63,644 nt of DNA from positions 1-63,644 of the forward strand of contig CADBFP010000008.1 of NCBI GenBank assembly GCA_902793995.1, written 5' to 3'. Below are positions 33,924-42,817 of this stretch, piece by piece. The notes beneath the pieces were generated by a model, which saw nothing but the letters and a program-made list of their open reading frames with translations, was not told the DNA's origin and made no database searches. The DNA is from an uncultured Lachnospiraceae bacterium. Lineage in GTDB: Bacteria > Bacillota > Clostridia > Lachnospirales > Lachnospiraceae. The position numbers and the translations under genes are program-made. Each line of letters begins with the position of its first letter. The first letter of the stretch is position 1.

Positions 33924-33961
33924 TTTTTGCACCAAGGGGCCTTTCCCTATGGTGCAAAAAA
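33924..33961. repeat. Family G inverted repeat between pheT and secG
   Basis: TTTTTGCACCAAGGGG-CCTTT-CCCTATGGTGCAAAAA. The T-run is 5' and the A-run 3' on both strands, so it makes a long hairpin but not a standard terminator. Confidence 0.75.
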
Positions 33962-33966
33962 CTTAT

Positions 33967-36396
33967 CTAACTCCGCAATTCCACCCCGATCTGGCCAAGG
34001 CCGTTCAGCACCTTGCTCATCACCCCGGCGATATCCTTCTCCTCCAGGGTCCGATCCTTCGCCCGCAGCACCAGCTTGTAAGCCACGGATTTTTTGCCTT
34101 CGCCCACCTGGGTGCCTTCGTATATATCAAAGAGCTCCAGGGATTCCAGGAGCTTGCCGCTGCGCTGGCGGAGCACCTTCTCCACCTCCCCCACAGGCAT
34201 GGCCTTATCCATCACCATGGCCAGGTCCCGGCTCACCGCCGGGAAGCGGGCGATGCCCTCGAACTTCTGATGATCCAAATTGGTAAAGGGCAGCAGCGCC
34301 GGCAGATCCAGCACCGCCGCGTAAGCCCGCTCATTCAGGCCGAAGGCCTCTCCCACCAGGGGGTGGATCTCTCCCAAATATCCCAGCTCCGTGCCTTCAT
34401 AGCGCAGCACTGCCTGGCGGCCGGGATGGAAGAAGGGATAGGCTCCGGTATTCTCGTACTCCGGCAGGCCCTTCATCCCCGCCTTATTCAAGAGTTCCTC
34501 CGCCGCTGCTTTCAGGGTGAAGAAATCTCCTTCCCCGTAAAAGCCGAAGCAGAGCTGGCGCCGCTCATCCGGCAGCTCCGTAAGTGGCAGGGCCTTCGGT
34601 AAATAGATATTGGCCAGCTCATACAATTTCGCATTTTTATTCCGGCGGTTGGCATTGAAAGCCAGGGAGGTGAGCATCCCTCCTAAGGGCAGGGTCCGCA
34701 TAATGCTGTAATCCTCTCCCAAGGGATTGGCAATGGTCACCGCCTGTCTTAAAGGCGAATCTGCCGGCAACCGCAGCTTATCCCACACCTTGGGACTTTC
34801 AAACGAGAAGTTCATGGACTCGCTGAAGCCCGCATATTCCATCACCTGGCCCATCAGCTTTTCCACCCGGTTTTTGTAAGACAATTTGCCTGCGGTGGCT
34901 TCCCCCCGGGGCAGGGTTACGGGAATCTTGTCGTAGCCGTAGAAACGGGCCACTTCCTCTGCCAGATCCGCCTCGCCTTCCAGATCCTGGCGGAAGCTGG
35001 GCACCTTCACCACCCGACGGGCGGAGTCGTATTCCAGGCCCAGCACCGGGAAATAGCCCAGCATGGTCTCCTGATCAAGATCCGTGCCCAGAAAACTATT
35101 AATCCAATCCGGCCGGAAGGGAATCTCCCGGCTTTCCGGCTTTTTGGCATACACATCCACGCAGCCCCCTACCACCTCGCCGCAGCCCAGTTCCTCTACC
35201 AAGGCGCAGGCCCGGTTGATGGCCGCCAGGGCGTTTTCCGGATCCAGGCCCTTTTCGAACTTGCCGGAGGCATCGGTCCTAAGGCCCAGCCGCTTGGCGG
35301 AAAGGCGGATATTCACCCCGTTAAAGCAGGCAGATTCAAAGACCATGGTATGCACATCTTCCGTGATTTTGGAGTTTTCGCCCCCCATAATCCCGGCAAT
35401 GCCGATGGCTTTTTCGCCGTCGCAGATCATCAGCATATTTTCATCCAGCTGCCGCTCCTGGCCGTCCAAGGTCACAAACTTTTCCCCGGCGGCGGCCCGC
35501 TTCACCACGATCTTCTTTCCGGCAATTTCGTCATAATCAAAGGCGTGCATGGGCTGGCCGTACTCTTCCATCACATAATTGGTGATATCCACCAGATTGT
35601 TGATGGGGCGGATGCCGCTGGCCCGCAGCCGCTGCTGCATCCAGGCCGGGGAAGGGCCGAATTTGATATTTTTCACCACCCGGGCCACATAGCGGGGGCA
35701 AAGATCTTCGTCTTTTACTTCCACCGCAATATAATCCGAGGCCTGCTCGCCGTTCCCGGTCTCCGGCACCGCCGGCGGGTTGAAGGGCAGGCGGAAGGTG
35801 GCCGCCGCTTCCCGGGCAATGCCCAGCACGCTGTAGCAGTCCACCCGGTTGGAGGTGATTTCATATTCAAACACCGTATCATGCAGACCCAAGGCTTCCA
35901 GGGCGTCATCCCCCGGCTTCACGCTGCTTCCCTCCGGGAACACATAAATGCCGTATTCCGGGGCTTCCGGGAAGAAGTTGCGGTCGAAGCCCAGCTCCTC
36001 CACGGAGCACATCATCCCCTGGGAGGGCACGCCCCGCAGGGCGCCGGCCTTGATCACCACCCCCTCTTCCGGCAGATTGCCGTCATGATCCCCGGCCACC
36101 TTGCCGCCGTCTAAGACCACGATCACCGTCTGGCCCTGGGCCGCATTGGGAGCTCCGGTGACAATCTGGATAGGAGCCTCCTGCCCCACATCCACCTGGC
36201 AGACCACTAACTTGTCCGCATCCGGGTGGCGCTCCAGCTTGTCGATATGCCCCACCACGATTTTCTCCAGGTTCTTATCCAGGGCTTTAAAGCCCTCCAC
36301 CTTGGTGCCGGAAAGGGTCATTTTGTCGAAGTATTCCTGGTCACCGGCCTTAAGGCCCGGCACATAAGATTTGATCCAATTATAGGAAGTGTTCAT
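33967..36396 (-). CDS. pheT: Phenylalanine-tRNA ligase subunit beta
   Basis: An 809-residue beta subunit of the heterotetrameric PheRS. The N-terminal tRNA-binding (EMAP-like) domain (about 40-150), the B3/B4 editing domain, B5 and the C-terminal ferredoxin-fold anticodon-binding domain (RFPAVSRDLAMVMD... to the end) are all recognised. The length is typical. The ATG follows AGGAG, 14 bp after the pheS stop, so the two are one operon. Confidence 0.97.
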   Translation of the reverse strand: MNTSYNWIKSYVPGLKAGDQEYFDKMTLSGTKVEGFKALDKNLEKIVVGHIDKLERHPDADKLVVCQVDVGQEAPIQIVTGAPNAAQGQTVIVVLDGGKVAGDHDGNLPEEGVVIKAGALRGVPSQGMMCSVEELGFDRNFFPEAPEYGIYVFPEGSSVKPGDDALEALGLHDTVFEYEITSNRVDCYSVLGIAREAAATFRLPFNPPAVPETGNGEQASDYIAVEVKDEDLCPRYVARVVKNIKFGPSPAWMQQRLRASGIRPINNLVDITNYVMEEYGQPMHAFDYDEIAGKKIVVKRAAAGEKFVTLDGQERQLDENMLMICDGEKAIGIAGIMGGENSKITEDVHTMVFESACFNGVNIRLSAKRLGLRTDASGKFEKGLDPENALAAINRACALVEELGCGEVVGGCVDVYAKKPESREIPFRPDWINSFLGTDLDQETMLGYFPVLGLEYDSARRVVKVPSFRQDLEGEADLAEEVARFYGYDKIPVTLPRGEATAGKLSYKNRVEKLMGQVMEYAGFSESMNFSFESPKVWDKLRLPADSPLRQAVTIANPLGEDYSIMRTLPLGGMLTSLAFNANRRNKNAKLYELANIYLPKALPLTELPDERRQLCFGFYGEGDFFTLKAAAEELLNKAGMKGLPEYENTGAYPFFHPGRQAVLRYEGTELGYLGEIHPLVGEAFGLNERAYAAVLDLPALLPFTNLDHQKFEGIARFPAVSRDLAMVMDKAMPVGEVEKVLRQRSGKLLESLELFDIYEGTQVGEGKKSVAYKLVLRAKDRTLEEKDIAGVMSKVLNGLGQIGVELRS

Positions 36397-36410
36397 ATTA
36401 TCTCCTGTAT

Positions 36411-37430
36411 CTAAAACTGCCTCAAAAACCGCACATCATTCTCATACAAAAGCCGCATATCGTCGATCTCGTACTTCAGCAGGGTGATCCGCTCCAGGCC
36501 GATGCCGAAGGCAAAGCCGGAATACTCCTCCGGGTCGATGCCGCTCATGGTGAGCACCTTGGGGTGGACCATGCCGCAGCCTAAAATCTCGATCCAGCCG
36601 CTGCCCTTGCACATGCGGCAGCCCTTGCCTCCGCACTTAAAGCAGCTTACATCCATTTCCGCACTGGGCTCCGTGAAAGGGAAATGGTGGGGGCGGAACT
36701 TCACCTGAGTTTCCGGGCCGAACATTTCCCGGGCAAACTGGGCCAGGGTGCCCTTTAAGTCCGCAAAGGTGATATTTTTGTCGATGACCAGCCCCTCCAC
36801 CTGGTTAAAGCAGGGAGAATGGGTGGCATCTACATCATCAGAACGGAACACCCGGCCGGGCGCCAGAATGCGGATGGGGGGCTTTTGCTTCTCCATGGTC
36901 CGCACCTGCACCGGAGAGGTCTGAGTCCTGAGCAGGATCTTGTCCGTGATATAGAAGGTGTCCTGCTCATCCTTGGCGGGGTGTCCCTCCGGAATATTCA
37001 GGGCCTCGAAATTATAATAATCATATTCAATTTCCGGGCCTTCCACCACCTCGTAGCCCATGCCCACAAAAACCCTCTCCAGCTCCTCCAGAGCCAGGGT
37101 ATTGGGATGGGGATGCCCCAGGCCGGCCTTTTTCGCCGGCAGCGTCACATCGATGGTTTCGGCCTCCAGCCGCAGGGCCAGGGCCGCTTCCGCCGCCTTT
37201 TTCTGCACTTCTTCCAGTTTATCCTCTATGGCTTTCCGGGTATTGTTGACCCATTCCCCCACCTTGGGGCGGTCCTCCGGGGCCACCTCCCGCATGCCCT
37301 TTAAGACTTCGGTAAGCTGGCCCTTCTTCCCCAGATAGGCCAGGCGGATCTCATTGATTGCATCGGAATCGGCCGCCGCACTTAGCCGCGCCAGGGCCTC
37401 CTCCCGTATTTTTGCCAGTTTTTCCTGCAT
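36411..37430 (-). CDS. pheS: Phenylalanine-tRNA ligase subunit alpha
   Basis: A 339-residue catalytic alpha subunit, class II. The N-terminal coiled coil, motif 2 (RVFRSDDVDATHSPCFNQVEG), the zinc-ribbon-like insert CFKCGGKGCRMCKGSGW and motif 3 (FAFGIGLERI) are intact. It starts at the ATG at 37430 after GGGAGG. The leader of about 45 nt is too short for a T-box, unlike thrS. Confidence 0.97.
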   Translation of the reverse strand: MQEKLAKIREEALARLSAAADSDAINEIRLAYLGKKGQLTEVLKGMREVAPEDRPKVGEWVNNTRKAIEDKLEEVQKKAAEAALALRLEAETIDVTLPAKKAGLGHPHPNTLALEELERVFVGMGYEVVEGPEIEYDYYNFEALNIPEGHPAKDEQDTFYITDKILLRTQTSPVQVRTMEKQKPPIRILAPGRVFRSDDVDATHSPCFNQVEGLVIDKNITFADLKGTLAQFAREMFGPETQVKFRPHHFPFTEPSAEMDVSCFKCGGKGCRMCKGSGWIEILGCGMVHPKVLTMSGIDPEEYSGFAFGIGLERITLLKYEIDDMRLLYENDVRFLRQF

Positions 37431-37477
37431 AAATGCCTCCCGGAGGCCGCCGCCTCCTAATTTCTCGTCGAATCCTT

Positions 37478-37506
37478 ATTATAATTACAATAACGGGGAA
37501 ATGCAA
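37478..37506 (-). promoter_or_regulatory. pheST promoter
   Basis: On the minus strand TTGCAT (37501-37506), 17 bp, TATAAT (37478-37483). Confidence 0.75.
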
Positions 37507-37775
37507 GGAAAAGGTTTTTATTTGTATAACTAACTTCCAGTAAATCCTCCCTTGATTTCTGCTCTTTCTCCCCCCAATTGGAACTAACTTTTTCAATTTA
37601 CTGGGATGCACCGATGTACACCGGGGTGTATCAGCTTCTTGTTATTGTCCGCTTCATATTTTGACGCATCATCGGCATAGAACCCATGGATATCGCGATG
37701 GATCGACCTTAATTCGGACATTTGGAAGCAATAGATAAAGCAGGGGAACCAATCGTGAAAGTTTTTAGTTTGTAA
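37507..37775. other. AT-rich intergenic stretch, no gene recognised
   Basis: Between the leftward pheS promoter and the rightward hipB operators. Base composition is lower in G+C than the surroundings. I see no open frame with a ribosome binding site and no RNA structure I can name. It may be the remnant of acquired DNA together with the orphan hipB-like gene. Confidence 0.4.
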
Positions 37776-37879
37776 AATACCCCCGATAGGGTGTATTTTT
37801 AAGACAACACCAACAAATATACCTTTTCGGGATTATTTCCGAACATAGACTTGCAATTATACCCTTAAGGGTATATAAT
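37776..37879 (+). promoter_or_regulatory. hipB promoter with three phased operators
   Basis: TTGCAA (37851-37856), 17 bp, TATAAT (37874-37879). The spacer is almost wholly the perfect palindrome TATACCC-TTAA-GGGTATA (37858-37875). Two similar boxes lie upstream: AATACCC...GGGTGTATT (37776-37797) and TATACC-TTTTC-GGGATTA (about 37816-37837). The three centres are about 40 bp apart, i.e. near four helical turns each, as expected for co-operative binding on one DNA face. Confidence 0.75.
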
Positions 37880-37907
37880 AATATCACTTCAGTTAAAGGG
37901 GGATGAT

Positions 37908-38120
37908 ATGAACAAAATTGCCGAATTCATCAAAACAAACCGCCGGGAAGCCGGACTGACGCAGCAGGAGTTTGCCATGCGTTCCGGTCTGGGGCTCCGT
38001 TTTGTGCGTGAACTGGAGCAAGGCAAGGAAACCGTCCGGATGGACAAGGTCAATATCGCCCTTGCAATGTTCGGCATGGAAGCTGTCCCCGGCAAATACA
38101 CGGGAAAGGATTCTGAATAG
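37908..38120 (+). CDS. HipB-like antitoxin/repressor (orphan)
   Basis: A 70-residue XRE-type protein beginning MNKIAEFIKTNRREAGLTQQ, with the HipB/y4mF pattern (EFAMRSGLGLRFVRELEQGK, then DKVNIALAMFGMEAVPG). In complete modules it represses hipBA and neutralises the kinase toxin HipA, whose gene usually follows or overlaps. Here no hipA follows: the next gene (from 38190) is a GTPase on the other strand. The gene has an excellent ribosome binding site (AAAGGGGGATGAT), a strong promoter and three operators, so it looks functional as an autorepressor. It could be the survivor of a lost toxin. Confidence 0.85.
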   Translation: MNKIAEFIKTNRREAGLTQQEFAMRSGLGLRFVRELEQGKETVRMDKVNIALAMFGMEAVPGKYTGKDSE

Positions 38121-38189
38121 GGAAGCAAAGACCTCCTCATGAGACAGTCTGACAGGATTCATCTGCGCTTCACTGTCCCCCTGGTGCAC

Positions 38190-40796
38190 TTACCATTGAA
38201 TCCGGCTGCCGATGCGGCTTTCTCCGTCGGTTTTTTCTTTCAGGGAGGCCATAGCCTCCTCATATTCGGCGATAAACTCCTCGCAGCGGATGCGCCGGGC
38301 CCCCAGGCGGATGGCAGCCAGACGAATCAGATTATCATTGCTGACCACCGCCAGGAACTCTTTTTTGTCCCGTTCCGCCAGGCGGCGCTCGATAAACATA
38401 TCCGCCGTTTCATGCTCTTTGGTATAGGCCAGGGTGAGGTGAGGCAGTTCCTGCATTTCCCCGGGATTTCCTCCTACCCGGTAGCCGTCAAAGACCAAAC
38501 ACATTTGTATATCCCGATATGCGGCAAAGTTCTGCAGCCGGCGGATCAATTGCTCCCGGGCGTTTTCGATGCCCTTTTCAGCCAGCTCCTTTAATTCCTC
38601 CCAGGCAAAAATCAAATTGTAGCCGTCCACCAGATAGAGGCGGGCGGATTCCAGCTGCACCGGGTCATAAAATACCGCCGGGGCCGGTCCATGGCTCACC
38701 CCGCTGATTACCGGCCGTTTGATGGGGCCGAATTCCCGCAGCATAATGGCCTCCAGTTCTGCTTCCGACGCCCGGGGATCTTTGGTCTGACGAAGTTTTC
38801 CGCCTTGAAGGGGCTCCGCCTCCGCCGCCTGCTTGTTCTCCTCCTTCATCAGCCAGGGCAGATGCATATAGTCCGGCACCTGGTGCCAGGGAACCGAAAA
38901 GCCCGCACCGTGGGCGCAGAAGACGGAATCGCAGGGATCCTCCCGGTCGCTTTCCGCCTGATAGGCCGCCGCTCCAATCACCTCCTCCGGGTTGTGGCAG
39001 ATATCGTAACCATCCTGCCAGATCATCAGTCGGCCCCGCCCCCCGGTGTAGGCTGCCAGCTCCCGCTCGTAGCCCCGAAAAGAAGCGGCAGGCACCCGGC
39101 CCTCCAGCAGGGCCATGTCTTCTTCCACCCCTGTTTGCAGGGCATCCCCGGCCCGGGCTTTGATATCCGACAGGGCCCGTCCCAGCCTGTCCTGTGGCAG
39201 ACGGATCTGAAAGGCCTGCATGGGCTCCAAAAGCTTCGCCTCTCCCCGGGCGGCGGATTGCATCAGCCCTTGGCGAAGGGCCCGGAAAGCCGCCTCTTTT
39301 AAATCGCCTCCTTCGGTATGCTTTTCATGATCTTTAACACCTAAGAGGGCGATTTCCACATCCGTGAGGGGTGCCCCCGTCAAAACGCCTTTAAACTCTT
39401 TCAGGGATAGCAGCTTCAGTATCCCCTCTGCCACCGCCGGTTCCAGGCTGCGGGCATCCGTCTCGTTTTTCAGCAAAATGCCTGCCCCCCGAGGCAGGGG
39501 GCGAAGAGCCAGGTGCACCTCCGCATAGTGGCGGAGAGGTTCGTAATGCCCCACCCCTTCCACCGGCGCCGCTATGGTCTCGCGGTACAGGATACGGCCT
39601 TCCTCGATATGCGCTTCCCAGCCGCATTTTTCCCGGATCCGTTCTTCCAGAATCTCCTGCTGTACCGGCCCCATCAAATCAACGAAGAGGCCGCTTTTGG
39701 CAGGACCGAAATGCAGATTTAAAGAGGGATCCTCCTCGCACAGGGGCCGCAGCTCTATAAATGCCGCATCGGCATCCATCCCCGGGGGCAGGGAAAGAGA
39801 ATAGCGCATGATGGGTTCGAAAAAGCGCTCTCCGCTGCTTTCTCCCAGTCCAAGCCAGCTGCCGGGGGCTGTGTTTTTCAAGCCCATCAGCACGCCGATA
39901 CTGCCGGCCGCAAGCGCCTCTGTCTGCTGAAAGCGGGCTCCGGTATAGCGGCGGATAAAAGAAACCTTCTCCGCTTCACTGCCGCTTTGAATCTCGTCCC
40001 GGGCACGCACCTTCCCCGCCAGCACTTTCACATGGCTTTGCCTGGCTCCCTTTTCGTCAAAATCAATCCTATATACCAGGCCCCGGAAGGCCTCCTGTTC
40101 TTGCGCCTCATACTCCTGCGCCAATTCGCCAAGGGCCGTCAACAGTGGGTCCAGCCCCTCTTCTTTAAGACCGCTGCCAAAGAAAACAGGAAAGGCCAAA
40201 CGGCGGCGGATAAGGCTTATCAGCTCCCCCAAATCAGGGGCGTGCCCGACCAGAAAGGCCTCCAGAAGGGCTTCGTCCAAAAGGGCGGCTTCTTCGCCTC
40301 CTGCCGTCAAATCCGTCCAAGGCAGACAGGCATCGCCCCACTCTTTTCTGATCTCTTTCAGGAGCTCTGCCTGGGTACGCCGGCCGCTGTCCATTTTAGA
40401 CACAAAAATCAAAACGGGCAGTCCTTTGTTTTTCATCAGCTGCCACAGAGCGCGGGTATGGGCCTGAATGCCGTCCAGGCCGCTGAGTATCAAAAGGCCT
40501 GCATCCGCAGCCAAAAGAGCCCGTTCCGCCTCCGGAGAAAAGTCCACATGGCCGGGGGTATCCAAAAGGGAAATCTCCGTCCCCGCCCATTCAAAAGCGG
40601 CTTCTCCGGCAAATATGGTAATCCCCCGCCGCCGCTCGGTCTCATGGGCGTCCATCACGGTATTGCCCTGATCTACCCGGCCGGGCACCCGAAGGAGCCC
40701 CGCCTTATGCAGCAGGGCTTCCGCCAGGGTGGTTTTTCCCGCATCTACATGGGCCGCCAGGGCCAAGGTGATTTTTTTCATAGTGGTGCTCATCAT
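38190..40796 (-). CDS. Tet(M)/EF-G-like translational GTPase fused to a NYN (Rae1/YacP-like) nuclease domain
   Basis: An 868-residue fusion. Residues 1 to about 640 form a ribosomal-protection-type GTPase (EF-G/TetM family): P-loop AAHVDAGKTTL, DTPGHVDF, and a G4 motif SKMD (Ser in place of Asn). Residues 721-850 form a NYN domain of the YacP/Rae1 type: YLVDGYNLIF, VFDGYRVGG, HETADMFIERRL, VVSNDNL. Its acidic residues (about D724, D770, D799, D821) fit the nuclease site. B. subtilis Rae1 cuts mRNA in the ribosomal A site, where EF-G/TetM binds, so a GTPase-delivered A-site nuclease is an attractive reading, but inferred. The start is unclear: three ATGs (40796, 40793, 40781), none with a good ribosome binding site. 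An extended -10 promoter lies close upstream. Confidence 0.85.
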   Translation of the reverse strand: MMSTTMKKITLALAAHVDAGKTTLAEALLHKAGLLRVPGRVDQGNTVMDAHETERRRGITIFAGEAAFEWAGTEISLLDTPGHVDFSPEAERALLAADAGLLILSGLDGIQAHTRALWQLMKNKGLPVLIFVSKMDSGRRTQAELLKEIRKEWGDACLPWTDLTAGGEEAALLDEALLEAFLVGHAPDLGELISLIRRRLAFPVFFGSGLKEEGLDPLLTALGELAQEYEAQEQEAFRGLVYRIDFDEKGARQSHVKVLAGKVRARDEIQSGSEAEKVSFIRRYTGARFQQTEALAAGSIGVLMGLKNTAPGSWLGLGESSGERFFEPIMRYSLSLPPGMDADAAFIELRPLCEEDPSLNLHFGPAKSGLFVDLMGPVQQEILEERIREKCGWEAHIEEGRILYRETIAAPVEGVGHYEPLRHYAEVHLALRPLPRGAGILLKNETDARSLEPAVAEGILKLLSLKEFKGVLTGAPLTDVEIALLGVKDHEKHTEGGDLKEAAFRALRQGLMQSAARGEAKLLEPMQAFQIRLPQDRLGRALSDIKARAGDALQTGVEEDMALLEGRVPAASFRGYERELAAYTGGRGRLMIWQDGYDICHNPEEVIGAAAYQAESDREDPCDSVFCAHGAGFSVPWHQVPDYMHLPWLMKEENKQAAEAEPLQGGKLRQTKDPRASEAELEAIMLREFGPIKRPVISGVSHGPAPAVFYDPVQLESARLYLVDGYNLIFAWEELKELAEKGIENAREQLIRRLQNFAAYRDIQMCLVFDGYRVGGNPGEMQELPHLTLAYTKEHETADMFIERRLAERDKKEFLAVVSNDNLIRLAAIRLGARRIRCEEFIAEYEEAMASLKEKTDGESRIGSRIQW

Positions 40797-40820
40797 TCAC
40801 AGGGGAATTATTCTTGTCTC

Positions 40821-40853
40821 ATTATAGCATTTATCCGCCGCATATGGTATAAA
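40821..40853. promoter_or_regulatory. Divergent promoters of GTPase-NYN and M32 genes
   Basis: Leftward: extended -10 TGC-TATAAT (minus strand, -10 at 40821-40826). Rightward: extended -10 TGG-TATAAA (-10 at 40848-40853). Neither has a good -35 box. Confidence 0.5.
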
Positions 40854-40888
40854 AGAATCAGAAAAGAAACAACATCAGGAGGTCCCTT

Positions 40889-42391
40889 ATGCAGCTTCAG
40901 GAAGCCCGTGAACAACTCCAAAAACTCCAGTCTCAAATGGCGGCCTATCGCCATGCCCAGGGCCTACTCAGCTTTGACGGTTCCACCACCGCCCCGAAGA
41001 ATACCACCGCCAACCGGGCTAAAACCCTCTCCGTGCTGGGGGAAGTCAGTTACAAACTCTCCACCGGAAAGGATACGGTAGATTTATTGGAATACCTGGA
41101 TGCCCGCAAGGAATCCCTTTCCGAAAAGGAGCAGCGCCAGGTTTTTCTGATGCTGAAAAGCATCCGTTTTATGCAAAAGATTCCCATGGATGAATTCCTG
41201 GCTTACCGCCGGCTGCTGGTGGAGTCCGGGGATGTATGGCGCCGAGCCAAGGAGCAGAATGATTTTGCCTCCTTTGAGCCCTATCTGGAGCAGATCATCA
41301 AGACCAAAAAACGTCATGCCGCCTACGAAGACCCGGCCATGGATCCCTATGATTACTGGCTGAATGAATATGAAACCGGTCTGAATCAGAAGACCTGCGA
41401 TACCTTCTTCGCTGCGGTGCGGGAGGGCATTGTTCCCCTGCTGCAGAAGGTTCAAAGCAGGGAGCAGGTTTCCGATGCCTGCCTGAAGGGGGACTTCCCG
41501 GAGGCGGATCAGGAAGCCCTTGCCTATTATCTCATGGACCGCCTGGGGCTGGACCGGGGTCATGTGGGTCTGGCCACCACAGAGCACCCCTTTACCACCA
41601 GCCTGGGCTCTCATTTTGACACCCGCATCACCACCCATTACCACCGGGAGGATGTATCCTCTTCCCTTTACAGCGTGATTCACGAAAGCGGCCACGCCCT
41701 CTATTCCACCGGTTCCGCCCCGGAGCTGGCCTACACGGTGCTGGACGGGGGCGTTTCCATGAGCATTCATGAAAGCCAGAGCCGCTTTTACGAAAATTAT
41801 ATCGGCCGCAGCCTGCCCTTTATCCAAAGCATTTTCCCCAAAATCCGGGAGCTCTTCCCGGCGCAGATGGAAGGGGTGACAGCGGAGGATTTCTGGAAGG
41901 CGGTGAACCGGGCAGAACCTTCCCTCATCCGCACCCAGGCAGATGAGCTCACCTACTGCCTCCATGTGATGGTGCGCTACGAGCTGGAAAAGCAGCTGAT
42001 GCACGGAGACCTGAAGGTGTGCGACCTGCCCGCCGCCTGGAATGCTTTGTATCAGGAATACCTAGGGGTGACGGTGCCGGATGACACCCGGGGCGTGCTC
42101 CAGGATATGCACTGGGGGGGCGGCATGATCGGCTACTTCCCCTCCTACGCCCTGGGCAGCGCTTACGGCGCCCAGATTCTGGCTAAAATGAAGGAGAGCC
42201 TGGATGTAGAGGCCTGCCTGGCTAAAGGGGAGCTGGAACCCATCAATGCCTGGAACCGGGAGCATATCTGGCAGTTCGGCTGCCTGTATCCCCCGGAAGT
42301 ACTGCTGCAGCGGGTATTGGTCGCTCCCTTTGACCCCGGATATTACATCCGATATTTGGAGGAGAAGTACACGGAGATATACGGGCTGTAA
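40889..42391 (+). CDS. M32 family metallocarboxypeptidase
   Basis: A 500-residue cytoplasmic zinc carboxypeptidase of the Taq carboxypeptidase 1 family. The zinc motif is HESGH in SVIHESGHALYSTG, followed by the third-ligand region SIHESQSRFYEN, and the characteristic AEPSLIRTQADELTY, DTRGVLQDMHWGGGMIGYFPSYALG segments are present. The length matches the family (about 500). It removes C-terminal residues from peptides, with broad specificity. It starts behind AGGAGG and has a divergent promoter shared with the GTPase-NYN gene. Confidence 0.95.
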   Translation: MQLQEAREQLQKLQSQMAAYRHAQGLLSFDGSTTAPKNTTANRAKTLSVLGEVSYKLSTGKDTVDLLEYLDARKESLSEKEQRQVFLMLKSIRFMQKIPMDEFLAYRRLLVESGDVWRRAKEQNDFASFEPYLEQIIKTKKRHAAYEDPAMDPYDYWLNEYETGLNQKTCDTFFAAVREGIVPLLQKVQSREQVSDACLKGDFPEADQEALAYYLMDRLGLDRGHVGLATTEHPFTTSLGSHFDTRITTHYHREDVSSSLYSVIHESGHALYSTGSAPELAYTVLDGGVSMSIHESQSRFYENYIGRSLPFIQSIFPKIRELFPAQMEGVTAEDFWKAVNRAEPSLIRTQADELTYCLHVMVRYELEKQLMHGDLKVCDLPAAWNALYQEYLGVTVPDDTRGVLQDMHWGGGMIGYFPSYALGSAYGAQILAKMKESLDVEACLAKGELEPINAWNREHIWQFGCLYPPEVLLQRVLVAPFDPGYYIRYLEEKYTEIYGL

Positions 42392-42402
42392 GTTTGTGAT
42401 GT

Positions 42403-42431
42403 GGCGGGCGCATGAGGGCATGCGCCCCTAC
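42403..42431. repeat. Family B repeat
   Basis: GCGGGCGCATGAGGGCATGC then GCCCCTACG, directly upstream of the family A array and 12 bp after the M32 stop. Confidence 0.85.
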
Positions 42432-42452
42432 GAAGAAGACGGATGATTTCTC

Positions 42453-42738
42453 CGTAGGGGTCGATCCCCAGATCGACCCGCCATTCCAGAGATACAGAAG
42501 ACGGATTATTTTTCCGTAGGGGTCGATCCCCAGATCGACCCGCCATTCCAGAGATACAGAAGACGGATGATTTCCCCGTAGGGGTCGATCCCCAGATCGA
42601 CCCGCCATTCCAGAGATAACAGAAGACGGATGATTTCTCCGTAGGGGTCGATCCCCAGACCGACCCGCCATTCCAGAGATACATAAGACGGATAATTTCC
42701 CCGTAGGGGTCGATCCCCAGATCGACCCGCCATTCCAG
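42453..42738. repeat. Tandem array of five family A elements, 62-bp unit
   Basis: Copies start at 42453, 42515, 42577, 42640 and 42702. Each unit is the 29-bp element CGTAGGGGTCGAT-CCCCAG-ATCGACCCGC (one copy has a base change) plus a conserved 33-bp spacer (CATTCCAGAGATAC... AAGACGGAT...). The spacers are repeated too, so this is not a CRISPR array. It fills the 42392-42817 gap up to the promoter of the cofE-like gene. Confidence 0.93.
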
Positions 42739-42747
42739 AAAAAACAG

Positions 42748-42776
42748 TTGTATATTTCCCCAAACCTTATTATAAT
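42748..42776 (+). promoter_or_regulatory. Promoter of cofE-like gene
   Basis: TTGTAT (42748-42753), 17 bp, TATAAT (42771-42776), immediately after the last repeat. Confidence 0.75.
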
Positions 42777-42817
42777 GGGAATGTTGAAAATCCGCTTTCC
42801 AAGGAGGACCAAAAACC

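Noticed and set aside
33924-33961. Terminator for pheT
   Set aside because: Same reason: a strong hairpin but without a 3' U-tract.
37431-37507. T-box leader for pheST
   Set aside because: The promoter lies about 45 nt upstream of the start codon, too close for a T-box, and no GGGTGG-type motif is seen.
42453-42738. CRISPR-like array of five regularly spaced palindromes
   Set aside because: The spacers are conserved between units, and no cas genes are nearby; it is a tandem repeat.
42243-42812. Leftward open frames of up to 189 codons across the array (repeated WNGGSIWGSTPTG-like text)
   Set aside because: They are open only because the 62-bp units contain no stops in these frames; they lack ribosome binding sites and overlap the M32 gene.
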